A stretch of DNA of 12,484 nucleotides from Treponema sp. (GTDB lineage: Bacteria; Spirochaetota; Spirochaetia; Treponematales; Treponemataceae). This document shows, piece after piece, positions 7,469-12,484 of this stretch. The translations under genes and the position numbers were made by a program. The notes under the pieces were generated by a model that was not told the DNA's origin, searched no databases, and worked only from the letters and a program-made list of their open reading frames with translations. Within the stretch, counting starts at the first letter, position 1. Every line of letters starts with the position of its first letter. The DNA is taken from assembly GCA_017614655.1 (NCBI GenBank), contig JAGABO010000065.1, forward strand, positions 1-12,484. Direction: 5' to 3'.

Positions 7469-7486
7469 GCTGAAATCCTTTTCAGC
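7469..7486 (-). promoter_or_regulatory. Candidate CsrA-binding hairpin upstream of flagellin Shine-Dalgarno
   Basis: The minus-strand RNA reads GCTGAAA-AGGA-TTTCAGC: a perfect 7-bp stem with a 4-nt loop AGGA. CsrA recognises GGA, ideally presented in a hairpin loop, and typically bridges to a second GGA in the Shine-Dalgarno; here ACGGAGGA lies about 20 bases further on. The flagellin leader of Bacillus subtilis uses this arrangement. Binding is inferred; only the structure is seen. Confidence 0.5.
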
Positions 7487-7497
7487 CGTTTTTGTAG

Positions 7498-7546
7498 GGA
7501 AAAGAAAAGCATCTGTAATACAAGGCTACATCTGCTTTTCTTTTTC
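7498..7546 (-). repeat. Long inverted repeat in the flagellin leader
   Basis: The arms 7498-7511 and 7533-7546 pair over 14 positions (one G-U type), continuing after a 2x2 internal loop into TGTA/TACA with a 9-base loop. Read on the minus strand no U-run follows the 3' arm, so it is not an intrinsic terminator for leftward transcription. It may stabilise the flagellin mRNA 5' end. Confidence 0.5.
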
Positions 7547-7607
7547 ATTTGAATTACCTGAATGCGTTTCTTCGACGAAGACGCAGGTCATGGTTCTTCA
7601 ACTTTAT

Positions 7608-7635
7608 TTCTCGGAGAAAAAAATATAAAACTTTA
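7608..7635 (-). promoter_or_regulatory. sigma28 (FliA)-like promoter for the first flagellin
   Basis: On the minus strand TAAAGTTT (7635-7628) matches the enterobacterial sigma28 -35 element exactly. It is followed, after 12 bases, by TCCGAGAA (7615-7608), which matches 6 of 8 positions of GCCGATAA. The spacer is one base longer than the usual 11. Placement directly upstream of a flagellin gene, the classic sigma28 target, supports it. Expected start is near 7600. Confidence 0.6.
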
Positions 7636-7637
7636 GG

Positions 7638-7685
7638 ACTTTTTTAGATTTTTTTTAATTTTTTTTTGAATTTTTCTAAAAAAGT
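7638..7685. repeat. Phased A/T-tracts (curved DNA) with flanking 11-bp inverted repeat
   Basis: On the plus strand four T-runs lie at 7640-7645, 7649-7656, 7659-7667 and 7671-7675. Their centres are about 10, 10.5 and 10 bases apart, close to one helical turn, which predicts intrinsic bending. The block ends three bases from the sigma28-like -35, where an UP element would sit. Its ends form an 11-bp inverted repeat (7638-7648 with 7675-7685) that reaches into the end of rdgB. Confidence 0.6.
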
Positions 7686-8332
7686 ACGTTTTCTGCTATT
7701 TTTTTTATGATTTCTGCAGCTTTTCCCCTGTGACTTATGGCATTTTTCTGTTCAGGAGTAAGTTCTGCTGCCGTTTTTGTCATTCCTTCTGGAATAAAAA
7801 GCGGATCATAGCCGAAGCCTCCGTTTCCCCGTGCAAGGGAAATATCTTCTATAAGGGAACCTTCCATTGTTTCCTGGGCAACAAAAAGCCTGTCATTTCC
7901 GGCATAGAGAACCATAGAACAGGTGTAGTGTGCAGAATAGGGGCCGTTTCTGTATTCCCCGGAAGGAAGTTTTCCGCTTTTTACGGCTTCTGCAACCTGT
8001 TCTATAAGCATTCTGTTCTGTTCATCCTGGCTTATTTTTCCGTTGGGAGAGCCTTTCATAAAAAGGGGACCGGCATAACGCGAAGAATATATTCCCGGAG
8101 CACCGGAAAGGGCATCGGCACAGATCCCGGAATCATCTGCGAGAACCGGATTTTTTACAATATCATATAAGGCACGTGCTTTTATGAGGCTGTTTTCATA
8201 GAAAGTAAGGCCTGTTTCCTCCGGATCAAAGGAAAGACCTTCGTCGGAGGGAATTACAACTGTGTGTTCAGGAAAAAGTTCCTGCATTTCACGCTTTTTG
8301 TTCTGATTTCCGCTTGCAAGATATATTTTCAT
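7676..8332 (-). CDS. rdgB: RdgB/HAM1-type XTP/dITP diphosphatase
   Basis: This enzyme hydrolyses non-canonical purine triphosphates (dITP, XTP) to monophosphate and pyrophosphate, keeping them out of nucleic acids. The 218-aa product carries the family landmarks in order: LASGNQNKKREM at 5-16, ENSLIKAR at 46-53, LADDSGICADAL at 64-75 with the metal-binding acidic pair, GAPGIYSSRYAG, GNGGFGYDPLF at 169-179 and SHRGKA at 200-205. It is slightly longer than E. coli RdgB (197 aa), mainly through an insert near 91-125. I chose ATG 8332 (MKIYLASGN) because it matches family starts; ATG 8344 would add four residues. Both starts lie inside the upstream gene (44-base overlap), with no strong Shine-Dalgarno, so translational coupling is likely. 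Confidence 0.94.
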   Translation of the reverse strand: MKIYLASGNQNKKREMQELFPEHTVVIPSDEGLSFDPEETGLTFYENSLIKARALYDIVKNPVLADDSGICADALSGAPGIYSSRYAGPLFMKGSPNGKISQDEQNRMLIEQVAEAVKSGKLPSGEYRNGPYSAHYTCSMVLYAGNDRLFVAQETMEGSLIEDISLARGNGGFGYDPLFIPEGMTKTAAELTPEQKNAISHRGKAAEIIKKIAENVLF

Positions 8333-9287
8333 GACCGAGAGCATACCACTTGAGGCGTATCTTGTCCATGTTTGCTGGAATGTGTGAAAGTACATAATGT
8401 GCATGCCTTACGTTTATTTTCAGAAGTTGTGCCACAGTTCTTGTAGAAGGCGTGAGTGTACATATTGATGACGAAAGCTTTCTGTTTGACTGAATCCATG
8501 CATTCGTTTGTTTTCTGTAAATACGCGAAATTCTTCTGCCCATTGAAGATTGAAGATCCAGCCTTGATTTTTCTATAAAATACTTTCTGTGAAAAAAGAA
8601 ACTGTTGTCTCTTGTTTTTGAATAAAGCTCGCGTCTCTGCTTCTTTGTAATAATGGTTTCTTTTGCTGCTTCCGAAAGTTCAATAATTTCTTTTTCGCTT
8701 TTTCCCGTCAGTATGCTTACTCTTTCTATCATATCCGGTGTAAGATCCGTACATGCTTTTAACGCAAGCAGAAGAACGCTTTCCCTGCGTAAAATTTTTT
8801 CCCTTTTCTGCGAATACTCCGAAACATTTTTTGTTTTAATCTTTTGGCTTTTTTTGTGTTCGGAAAATGAAGATACCAGAAGTTTAAGGTCATTTATTGA
8901 ATGTGAATCTTTTTCTTCTCTTGTGAAAGGTTCTTCATCTTCGTATTTTCCCTGTATAAGGTCATAGTTTATGTTCATGCATGAATTCAGCGTTTCTCTT
9001 GCTGCCTTCTGCTTAAGGTACGTGCGTCTCCAGCTTTTAAGGGATGAAAGTATTTTTGAACGGAGGTAGCTGTAAAAACAGCCGCCGGATTCATTATACG
9101 AAAAAATGATTCTGGGAAATTCTTTCTGTACATAAAGTAAAAACTCAGAAAGTCCGTCTTCTGTTAATCCCGTAAGACCGAATGATTTTTTCTTTCTGAA
9201 TACAGTTTCCCAAATGATATGCGAGGCTTTGCCTACAGGTAAAAGTCCCGCCCGTGCTTTTTTGACTATACGCTCAAGTTCCTGCAT
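8289..9287 (-). CDS. Unrecognised DNA-binding-type protein with divergent sigma-factor-like features
   Basis: I cannot assign a family. In the 332-aa, very basic protein, residues 40-90 (TEDGLSEFLLYVQKEFPRI, then YNESGGCFYSYLRSKILSSLKSWRR) resemble sigma70 region 2.1-2.2, where 'FDP..G.F..Y....I' is followed by a basic helix. Residues 177-212 (ACTDLTPDMIERVSILTG, then KSEKEIIELSEA) form a helical element. Residues 281-303 (STRTVAQLLKINVRHAHYVLSHI) read as a helix-turn-helix, as in region 4. There are no membrane segments or signal peptide. The start has AAGGAG six bases upstream. It is the first gene behind a near-consensus sigma54 promoter and overlaps rdgB by 44 bases. A spirochete-specific transcription factor is my best guess; a nucleic-acid-binding protein of another kind is possible. 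Confidence 0.82.
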   Translation of the reverse strand: MQELERIVKKARAGLLPVGKASHIIWETVFRKKKSFGLTGLTEDGLSEFLLYVQKEFPRIIFSYNESGGCFYSYLRSKILSSLKSWRRTYLKQKAARETLNSCMNINYDLIQGKYEDEEPFTREEKDSHSINDLKLLVSSFSEHKKSQKIKTKNVSEYSQKREKILRRESVLLLALKACTDLTPDMIERVSILTGKSEKEIIELSEAAKETIITKKQRRELYSKTRDNSFFFHRKYFIEKSRLDLQSSMGRRISRIYRKQTNAWIQSNRKLSSSICTLTPSTRTVAQLLKINVRHAHYVLSHIPANMDKIRLKWYALGHENISCKRKSEQKA

Positions 9288-9322
9288 AAAAACTCCTTGT
9301 AATTGTTTTGCAGGAATAATTA

Positions 9323-9339
9323 TGCAAGATTTATGCCAA
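9323..9339 (-). promoter_or_regulatory. sigma54 (RpoN) promoter
   Basis: The minus strand reads TTGGCATAAATCTTGCA. GG and GC are separated by exactly 10 bases and sit in TTGGCA and TTGC contexts, which is the diagnostic -24/-12 arrangement. Predicted start is near 9313, giving a leader of about 25 nt that includes AAGGAG. It lies in the 72-base gap after nrnA. sigma54 promoters need an AAA+ enhancer-binding activator, so the gene downstream should be conditionally expressed. Confidence 0.75.
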
Positions 9340-9359
9340 AAGTAGATTCATGGGAAAAA

Positions 9360-10340
9360 TCAGAGGACTTTTGAAAATTCTTTTATAAGAAGCTGTTTTA
9401 TTGTTTCCAGACGGCCGTCTGTTGCAGCACCGCTTGCGTTTTTATGTCCTCCGCCTCCGAATTTTGCAGCAATGACACTCACATCGCAGGTTGTATTTGA
9501 ACGCAGTCCGATTGTACATGTTGTTTCCGTGTCCTGCCGTATAAAGGCTGCGGCTTCTACGCCTTCTGCAGAAAGAAGGGCGGAGTAAAGGGCATCACTG
9601 TCCCTTCCTTCCTGGCCGTACAGCTTTGAATCATCCATCGTTTCGAAGGTAAGGGCAAGTTTTCCGTTTGCATAAAGTTCTGCCTTGGAAAGAAGGATAC
9701 CCAGCAGTTTTCTTGTGCTCCAGGGTTTTCCTCCTGTCATGCGCCTGTATGTTTCCTTTGGATTTGCACCGCATTCAACAAGTTCAGAAACACCCCTGAA
9801 TACATCTGCAGAATTCTCCGTAAGAAAACGGAAGAAGCCGGTATCGGTTGAAATTCCGAAGAAAAGAGTTTCTGCCTGTTCCTTAGAAGGCTTTCCGCAG
9901 AGGGCAGAAAAAAGCTGGTGGACAATGCAGGCAGCCGCCGGAGCTGATGAATCGATGATGGAGTTTTCGCCTTCTTCCGAAGTTTTATGGTGGTCAATTA
10001 TGAACGTATCTAAGCCGCTTAAGTCTCCGTCAAGTTCACCGAGCCTGTGAAGTTCAGAACAGTCCGTAATTATAAGACCTGTACGCTGCCTGTCGTATTC
10101 AGACATGAACGGTATTCTTGAAGTAAATTTATCTGAGTATATGCTTATTTCGCTTCTCTTAAAAGGTCCTGCATTAAGAAGAATGTATTCTTTCCCGAAA
10201 AAATCAAGAATGTAGGAAATGCCCAGACTGCTTGCAACACAGTCACCGTCAGGCTCCTTGTGACCTGCAATGAGAAAGGAATCATACGCTTCTATGAAGC
10301 TCTTGAATGCGAGAACTTTTTCGTTTTGAAGGGATTTCAT
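9360..10340 (-). CDS. nrnA: DHH/DHHA1 phosphoesterase, NrnA-type nanoRNase/pAp phosphatase
   Basis: Members degrade 2-5 nt RNA fragments and the linear dinucleotides pApA/pGpG, and dephosphorylate pAp. The 326-aa protein has a DHH domain, with AGHKEPDGD at 25-33, TDCS at 92-95, DHHKT at 116-120 and GISTDTGFFRF at 162-172, all Mn-binding or structural motifs. A DHHA1 domain follows and ends in the substrate loop FGGGGHKNASG (about 294-304). Length matches B. subtilis NrnA (313 aa). The start lies three bases after the stop of the exported protein gene, with GAGG rather far upstream, so coupling is likely. Possible links to c-di-GMP or c-di-AMP turnover are family knowledge. Exact substrate preference (NrnA versus other DHH branches) is not decidable from sequence. 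Confidence 0.9.
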   Translation of the reverse strand: MKSLQNEKVLAFKSFIEAYDSFLIAGHKEPDGDCVASSLGISYILDFFGKEYILLNAGPFKRSEISIYSDKFTSRIPFMSEYDRQRTGLIITDCSELHRLGELDGDLSGLDTFIIDHHKTSEEGENSIIDSSAPAAACIVHQLFSALCGKPSKEQAETLFFGISTDTGFFRFLTENSADVFRGVSELVECGANPKETYRRMTGGKPWSTRKLLGILLSKAELYANGKLALTFETMDDSKLYGQEGRDSDALYSALLSAEGVEAAAFIRQDTETTCTIGLRSNTTCDVSVIAAKFGGGGHKNASGAATDGRLETIKQLLIKEFSKVL

Positions 10341-10343
10341 GAA

Positions 10344-10772
10344 CTATCGGGTTACCTCGAGAGTTTCTGCATCCGTTCCTTCCAGCTTTGTTCCTGCAGG
10401 AACATGTCCCCATACGGCATCAAGCTTGCTTGTAGGCATTGTAAGCCATACTTTAAGGAAATTTCCTTCTTCCTTGATTACAGTCATGTAAGGGTTAAGG
10501 GCAGTCGGTTTTTTTCTGAACTGAAGTTTTCTGGGTACTGTCTTTGCCCATGCCTTCGGTACGACGCATTTCCCCATTTTTATTCCGTTTTTTGCGTATA
10601 GAACAACGTATGCATCTTTTGCATCGAGTACACGGTAGATTTGATAATTTTCGTAGGACATCTTTGACTTGTTGTCGCCGTGATCCCATATCTGTTTTGA
10701 TGAAGATTCATCAGCAGAAACTGTAAGCGAAAGACAGGCTGCAGCAAGAATGCAGAGCAGAAGTTTTTTCAT
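10344..10772 (-). CDS. Small exported protein of unknown function
   Basis: The 142-aa product starts MKKLLLCILAAACLSLTVSA, a typical signal peptide with likely type I cleavage after VSA at residue 20. A lipoprotein site at Cys13 (AAAC) is less likely because the hydrophobic stretch continues beyond it. The mature part is basic and beta-rich (YQIYRVLDAKDAYVVLYAK, NFLKVWLTMPTSKLDAVWGHVPAGTKL), with no motif I recognise. The spacing of strands could suit a small SH3-like barrel, but this is a guess. I chose ATG 10772 because AGAGGTG precedes it at good distance; a GTG three codons upstream is also in frame but lies within that ribosome binding site. It lies 21 bases after argF and three before nrnA, so it is probably in one operon. 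Confidence 0.82.
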   Translation of the reverse strand: MKKLLLCILAAACLSLTVSADESSSKQIWDHGDNKSKMSYENYQIYRVLDAKDAYVVLYAKNGIKMGKCVVPKAWAKTVPRKLQFRKKPTALNPYMTVIKEEGNFLKVWLTMPTSKLDAVWGHVPAGTKLEGTDAETLEVTR

Positions 10773-10793
10773 AGTAAGCACCTCTAAAATAGT

Positions 10794-11744
10794 TTAAATC
10801 AGGGCAAGCATAATGGCCTTGATTGTATGCTTTCTGTTTTCGGCCTGATCCCAGACTTTACTCTGAGGACCTTCAAAAACATCAGCGGTGACTTCCTGAC
10901 CTTTTATTGCGGGAAGACAGTGGAGAAAAACGGCATCTTTCTTTCCCGTAAGTTCCATAAGGCTTTTGTTTACCTGGAACGGGGTAAGAAGCTTTGTCCG
11001 CTCTTCCTTAAGGGCTTCTTCTCCCATAGATGCCCACACATCAGTATAAAGGCAATCTGCGCCTTTGACAATATCAATCTTATCCGAAATCGTGATTTTT
11101 GCACCTGACGCTTTTGCAAACGGTTCACAGATTTTGATGATTTGTTCATCCGGAGAAAGCTCTTTCGGTGCGAAAATGCTGAAGTTGATTCCGAACTTTG
11201 AACAGATGAGCATGAGGCTTCTGGCCATATTGTTGCGTCCGTCTCCGCAGAAACACAGCGTAAGGCCCTCTAAGTGACCGAAAACTTCGTAAAGGGTCAT
11301 TATGTCTGCAAGCACCTGCGTCGGGTGAAAATCATCAGTAAGGCCGTTTATGACCGGAACTCCAGAATACTTTGCAAGGAGTTCCACGTGCTCCTGCTTA
11401 AAGCCGCGGAATTCAATTGCGCTGAACATTCTTCCCAATACGCGTGCTGTATCTTCTACGCTTTCTTTTTCTCCAAGCTGAATGTCATCAGTAGACATGA
11501 ATACCGGATGTCCTCCTTCCTCGCCGAATGCTGTTTCGAAGGAAGAGCGTGTGCGGGTAGAGCGCTTTTCAAAAATGAGGGCGATTGTTTTTCCAAGAAA
11601 GCGGCTGTGAACTTCTCCCCTGTGTGCCTGTTTTTTTACAAGAAGTGCCCAGTCAAGAATCTGACGTATTTCTTCCTTGCTCCAGTCTATCCAGTTTAAG
11701 AGGGATCTTCCCTTGAACGGACTTTTAAACTTTTCTGCTTTCAT
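10794..11744 (-). CDS. argF: Ornithine carbamoyltransferase
   Basis: This enzyme catalyses ornithine + carbamoyl phosphate to citrulline + phosphate, in arginine synthesis or, run in reverse, in the arginine deiminase route. The 316-aa sequence shows the carbamoyl-phosphate motif STRTR at 62-66, FRGF with R113, HPTQ at 140-143, the ornithine loop DVWASMG at 235-241 and the catalytic HCLP at 275-278. Aspartate carbamoyltransferase is excluded by the SMG loop and HCLP. I chose ATG 11744, with GGAGG five bases upstream; a longer reading frame runs back into the tRNA and is not plausible. No other arg or arc gene is nearby, so anabolic (ArgF) versus catabolic (ArcB) use is undecided, though the short length favours ArgF. 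No separate promoter is obvious between the tRNA terminator and the gene. Confidence 0.94.
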   Translation of the reverse strand: MKAEKFKSPFKGRSLLNWIDWSKEEIRQILDWALLVKKQAHRGEVHSRFLGKTIALIFEKRSTRTRSSFETAFGEEGGHPVFMSTDDIQLGEKESVEDTARVLGRMFSAIEFRGFKQEHVELLAKYSGVPVINGLTDDFHPTQVLADIMTLYEVFGHLEGLTLCFCGDGRNNMARSLMLICSKFGINFSIFAPKELSPDEQIIKICEPFAKASGAKITISDKIDIVKGADCLYTDVWASMGEEALKEERTKLLTPFQVNKSLMELTGKKDAVFLHCLPAIKGQEVTADVFEGPQSKVWDQAENRKHTIKAIMLALI

Positions 11745-11781
11745 GGTTTCCTCCGTTTTCCGCGTTTTTAAATGCTGCAAT

Positions 11782-11810
11782 AAAAAAAGGCAATCCATTT
11801 CTGAATTGCC
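11782..11810 (-). terminator. Intrinsic terminator of the tRNA gene
   Basis: The minus-strand RNA has a 22-nt hairpin (11810-11789): GGCAAT/ATTGCC extended by a G-U, a C-G and an A-U pair to 9 bp around a GAAA loop. Seven T residues (11788-11782) follow directly. It starts six bases after the tRNA 3' end. Confidence 0.85.
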
Positions 11811-11816
11811 TGAAGT

Positions 11817-11889
11817 TAGTGGCGACAGGGATCGAACCTGTGACATACGGAATATGAGTCCGTTGTTCTACCGACTGGACTACGCCACC
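11817..11889 (-). tRNA. tRNA with anticodon CAU, probably elongator tRNA-Met
   Basis: The 73-nt sequence folds as a cloverleaf. The acceptor is GGTGGCG/CGCCACT (closing with G1-U72), and the D-loop is AGTCGGTA. The anticodon arm is ACGGA-CTCATAT-TCCGT with CAU at 34-36, the variable loop is ATGTC, and the T-arm is ACAGG-TTCGATC-CCTGT. The discriminator is A and no CCA is encoded. An initiator is disfavoured because position 1 pairs with 72. A CAU tRNA could also be the lysidine-modified tRNA-Ile, which sequence alone does not rule out. U36-A37 makes it a plausible t6A substrate. The D-stem carries a C12-A23 mismatch. It has its own promoter (11904-11932) and terminator. Confidence 0.9.
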
Positions 11890-11903
11890 ATTTGATGAGC
11901 GAT

Positions 11904-11932
11904 AATTTATCAGAATACGATATTTATGTCAA
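11904..11932 (-). promoter_or_regulatory. sigma70 promoter of the tRNA gene
   Basis: On the minus strand TTGACA (11932-11927, perfect -35), a 17-base spacer and TAAATT (11909-11904, 4 of 6 matches to TATAAT) place a start near 11897, a few bases before the tRNA 5' end at 11889. Confidence 0.7.
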
Positions 11933-11968
11933 TAGCTTAAGGGATATATGTCATGGATAATAATTCGT

Positions 11969-11988
11969 AAGCGGGGTTGTCCCGGCTT
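11969..11988. repeat. Imperfect inverted repeat in the Rpn-tRNA gap
   Basis: AAGC-GGG pairs with CCC-GCTT with one bulged base and a 5-nt loop (GTTGT on the plus strand). No U-tract follows on either strand. The role is unknown. Confidence 0.35.
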
Positions 11989-12020
11989 AGTGTCTTGAAT
12001 AAGTTAACGTAAGCTAATCT

Positions 12021-12048
12021 GCACGGCTTTCTGCAACGGGAGCCGTGC
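12021..12048 (-). terminator. 8-bp perfect hairpin just after the Rpn gene stop
   Basis: GCACGGCT (12021-12028) pairs perfectly with AGCCGTGC (12041-12048) around a 12-nt loop, six bases beyond the stop codon. The sequence beyond it (AGATTAGC on the minus strand) lacks a U-tract. It may be an mRNA-end hairpin or a weak terminator. Confidence 0.4.
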
Positions 12049-12053
12049 GGGCT

Positions 12054-12272
12054 TTATTCTGCGGGGGCTGCTGCTTTCTTAATGTCTTCTTCGGTAAGGC
12101 CTGTGCATTTTAAAACAGTGGCAAGAGGTATACCTTCGGAAAGCAGATTATGTGCGGTCTCGAGGGCCTTCTGACGGGCACCGCGTTCAAGTCCACGTGC
12201 TTCGCCATCTGCAAAGGCTTCTTCCTGCTTGACGGCTATATCCATCTTGTAATCATATTTTGCACAGAGCAT
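12054..12272 (-). CDS. Candidate internal-start 72-aa product of the Rpn gene (RpnS-like)
   Basis: Inside the Rpn frame, GAGGT (12284-12280) lies seven bases before an in-frame ATG (12272-12270). This would give a 72-aa protein starting MLCAKYDYKM and containing the whole helical tail. In E. coli, rpn genes are reported to make a short C-terminal protein from an internal start that restrains the toxic full-length nuclease; here the position and size are similar. GAGGT could simply encode Glu-Val, so the start is a proposal. Confidence 0.35.
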   Translation of the reverse strand: MLCAKYDYKMDIAVKQEEAFADGEARGLERGARQKALETAHNLLSEGIPLATVLKCTGLTEEDIKKAAAPAE

Positions 12273-12484
12273 GTTAATTACCTCACGCGACTTTCTTTCA
12301 AGATAATCTGCCAGGGTTCCTTCTGAAACAGATTTTTCGATTGCCTTTCTGAACGAAGTTTTAGGAAATCGTTTATTGTAGTTTTGCTCAACTATTTCTA
12401 TAAATCGGCAGTACTCCTTCAGAATATCACAGTTTTTTGTAACGGGCAATAATTTTGAATTACTGCAGTTTTTAACTTTTACAA
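12054..12484 (-). CDS. Rpn-family (PD-(D/E)XK nuclease / putative transposase) protein, C-terminal part
   Basis: The frame is open to the right edge, so only the last 142 residues are visible and the N-terminal nuclease core is outside the window. The visible part matches the usual tail of this family: a CDILKEYCRFIEIVEQ helix, YLERKSREVINMLCAKYDY, then a Gly/Glu repeat-like region EARGLERGARQKALETAHNLL. It ends with SEGIPLATVLKCTGLTEEDIKKA. Such proteins are often annotated as transposases, but characterised Rpn proteins are DNA endonucleases linked to recombination and, in E. coli, antiphage defence. No insertion-sequence ends or target duplications are seen beside the gene. Identification rests on the tail pattern, so it is less certain than a full-length match would be. 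Confidence 0.75.
   Translation of the reverse strand, partial: VKVKNCSNSKLLPVTKNCDILKEYCRFIEIVEQNYNKRFPKTSFRKAIEKSVSEGTLADYLERKSREVINMLCAKYDYKMDIAVKQEEAFADGEARGLERGARQKALETAHNLLSEGIPLATVLKCTGLTEEDIKKAAAPAE

Larger units (their letters stand above)
7443..7600 (-). promoter_or_regulatory. Hairpin-rich 5' leader of the first flagellin mRNA
   Basis: If transcription starts near 7600, the leader is about 155 nt and holds three hairpins in order. The first is 7563-7585 (TGCGT and CTTC arms with a 2-nt bulge, 3-nt loop). The second is 7498-7546 (14-bp arm with one G-U, internal loop, inner 4-bp arm). The third is 7469-7486 (7 bp, loop AGGA on the RNA). The Shine-Dalgarno GGAGG at 7455-7451 follows 13 bases after the last one. 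No open frame in it looks genuine. Confidence 0.6.

Noticed and set aside
7498..7546. Intrinsic terminator of a rightward transcript
   Set aside because: There is no plus-strand gene to terminate, and the run after the stem is short and interrupted.
7636..7675. Intrinsic terminator after rdgB
   Set aside because: The 11-bp inverted repeat is almost all A/T with a 26-base loop and no following U-tract on the minus strand, so it would not be a stable terminator hairpin; curved DNA is the better reading.
10734..10736. Lipoprotein cleavage site at Cys13 of the exported protein
   Set aside because: The residue at -3 is Ala rather than Leu and the hydrophobic core continues past the Cys to a good type I site (VSA), so a soluble exported protein is more likely.
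11745..11846. N-terminal extension of argF into the tRNA gene
   Set aside because: The longer frame crosses the tRNA 3' half, its terminator and the GGAGG ribosome binding site, and adds residues with no family match.
12054..12484. Calling the right-edge gene part of an active mobile element
   Set aside because: Although the family is often labelled transposase, no terminal inverted repeats or target duplications are visible and only the C-terminus is in the window.
1..12484. CRISPR array, rRNA genes, insertion sequences or prophage genes
   Set aside because: I searched by eye for regularly spaced direct repeats, rRNA landmarks and integrase or transposase motifs and saw none.

Overview
The window looks like a chromosomal segment of a Treponema-type spirochete. 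The main evidence is two adjacent class-B (FlaB-type) periplasmic core flagellins next to flaG, fliD and a membrane-anchored PilZ protein, with the t6A genes tsaE and tsaB downstream. From memory this order matches the flagellin/fliD locus of other treponemes; I could not check that here. No species can be named. Every gene I accept lies on the minus strand, so transcription runs from high to low coordinates.

Region by region, in the direction of transcription: (1) 12484-12054 is the C-terminal part of an Rpn-family (PD-(D/E)XK, 'transposase/recombination-promoting nuclease') gene that enters from outside the window. (2) A tRNA with anticodon CAU (11889-11817) has its own sigma70-type promoter and an intrinsic terminator. 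(3) argF, a small exported protein and an NrnA/DHH phosphoesterase are closely spaced (11744-9360). (4) A near-consensus sigma54 (RpoN) promoter follows, upstream of an unrecognised protein with a sigma-factor-like region and a C-terminal helix-turn-helix, which overlaps rdgB (9287-7676). (5) An AT-rich regulatory region contains helically phased A-tracts, a sigma28-like promoter and a hairpin-rich leader, followed by the first flagellin (7442-6582). (6) A second flagellin (6255-5401) has a 326-nt structured leader of its own. A sigma70-like promoter for it overlaps the end of the first flagellin gene. (7) flaG, fliD, a 198-aa unknown, a PilZ protein, an 87-aa unknown, tsaE and tsaB form a tightly packed, probably co-transcribed run to the left edge, where tsaB is cut.

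Functionally the core is flagellar filament building: filament subunits, FlaG and the filament cap FliD, plus a probable c-di-GMP reader (PilZ). The flanks hold housekeeping functions: t6A tRNA modification, nucleotide-pool cleaning, nanoRNA/pApA turnover and arginine metabolism. The most interesting signals are regulatory. Three sigma-factor classes appear to be used in about 4 kb. The first flagellin leader carries a 7-bp hairpin that presents AGGA in its loop just upstream of the Shine-Dalgarno sequence, a layout typical of CsrA control. The Rpn gene has a well-placed internal ribosome binding site that could yield a 72-aa C-terminal protein, like the intragenic antitoxins reported for enterobacterial rpn genes.
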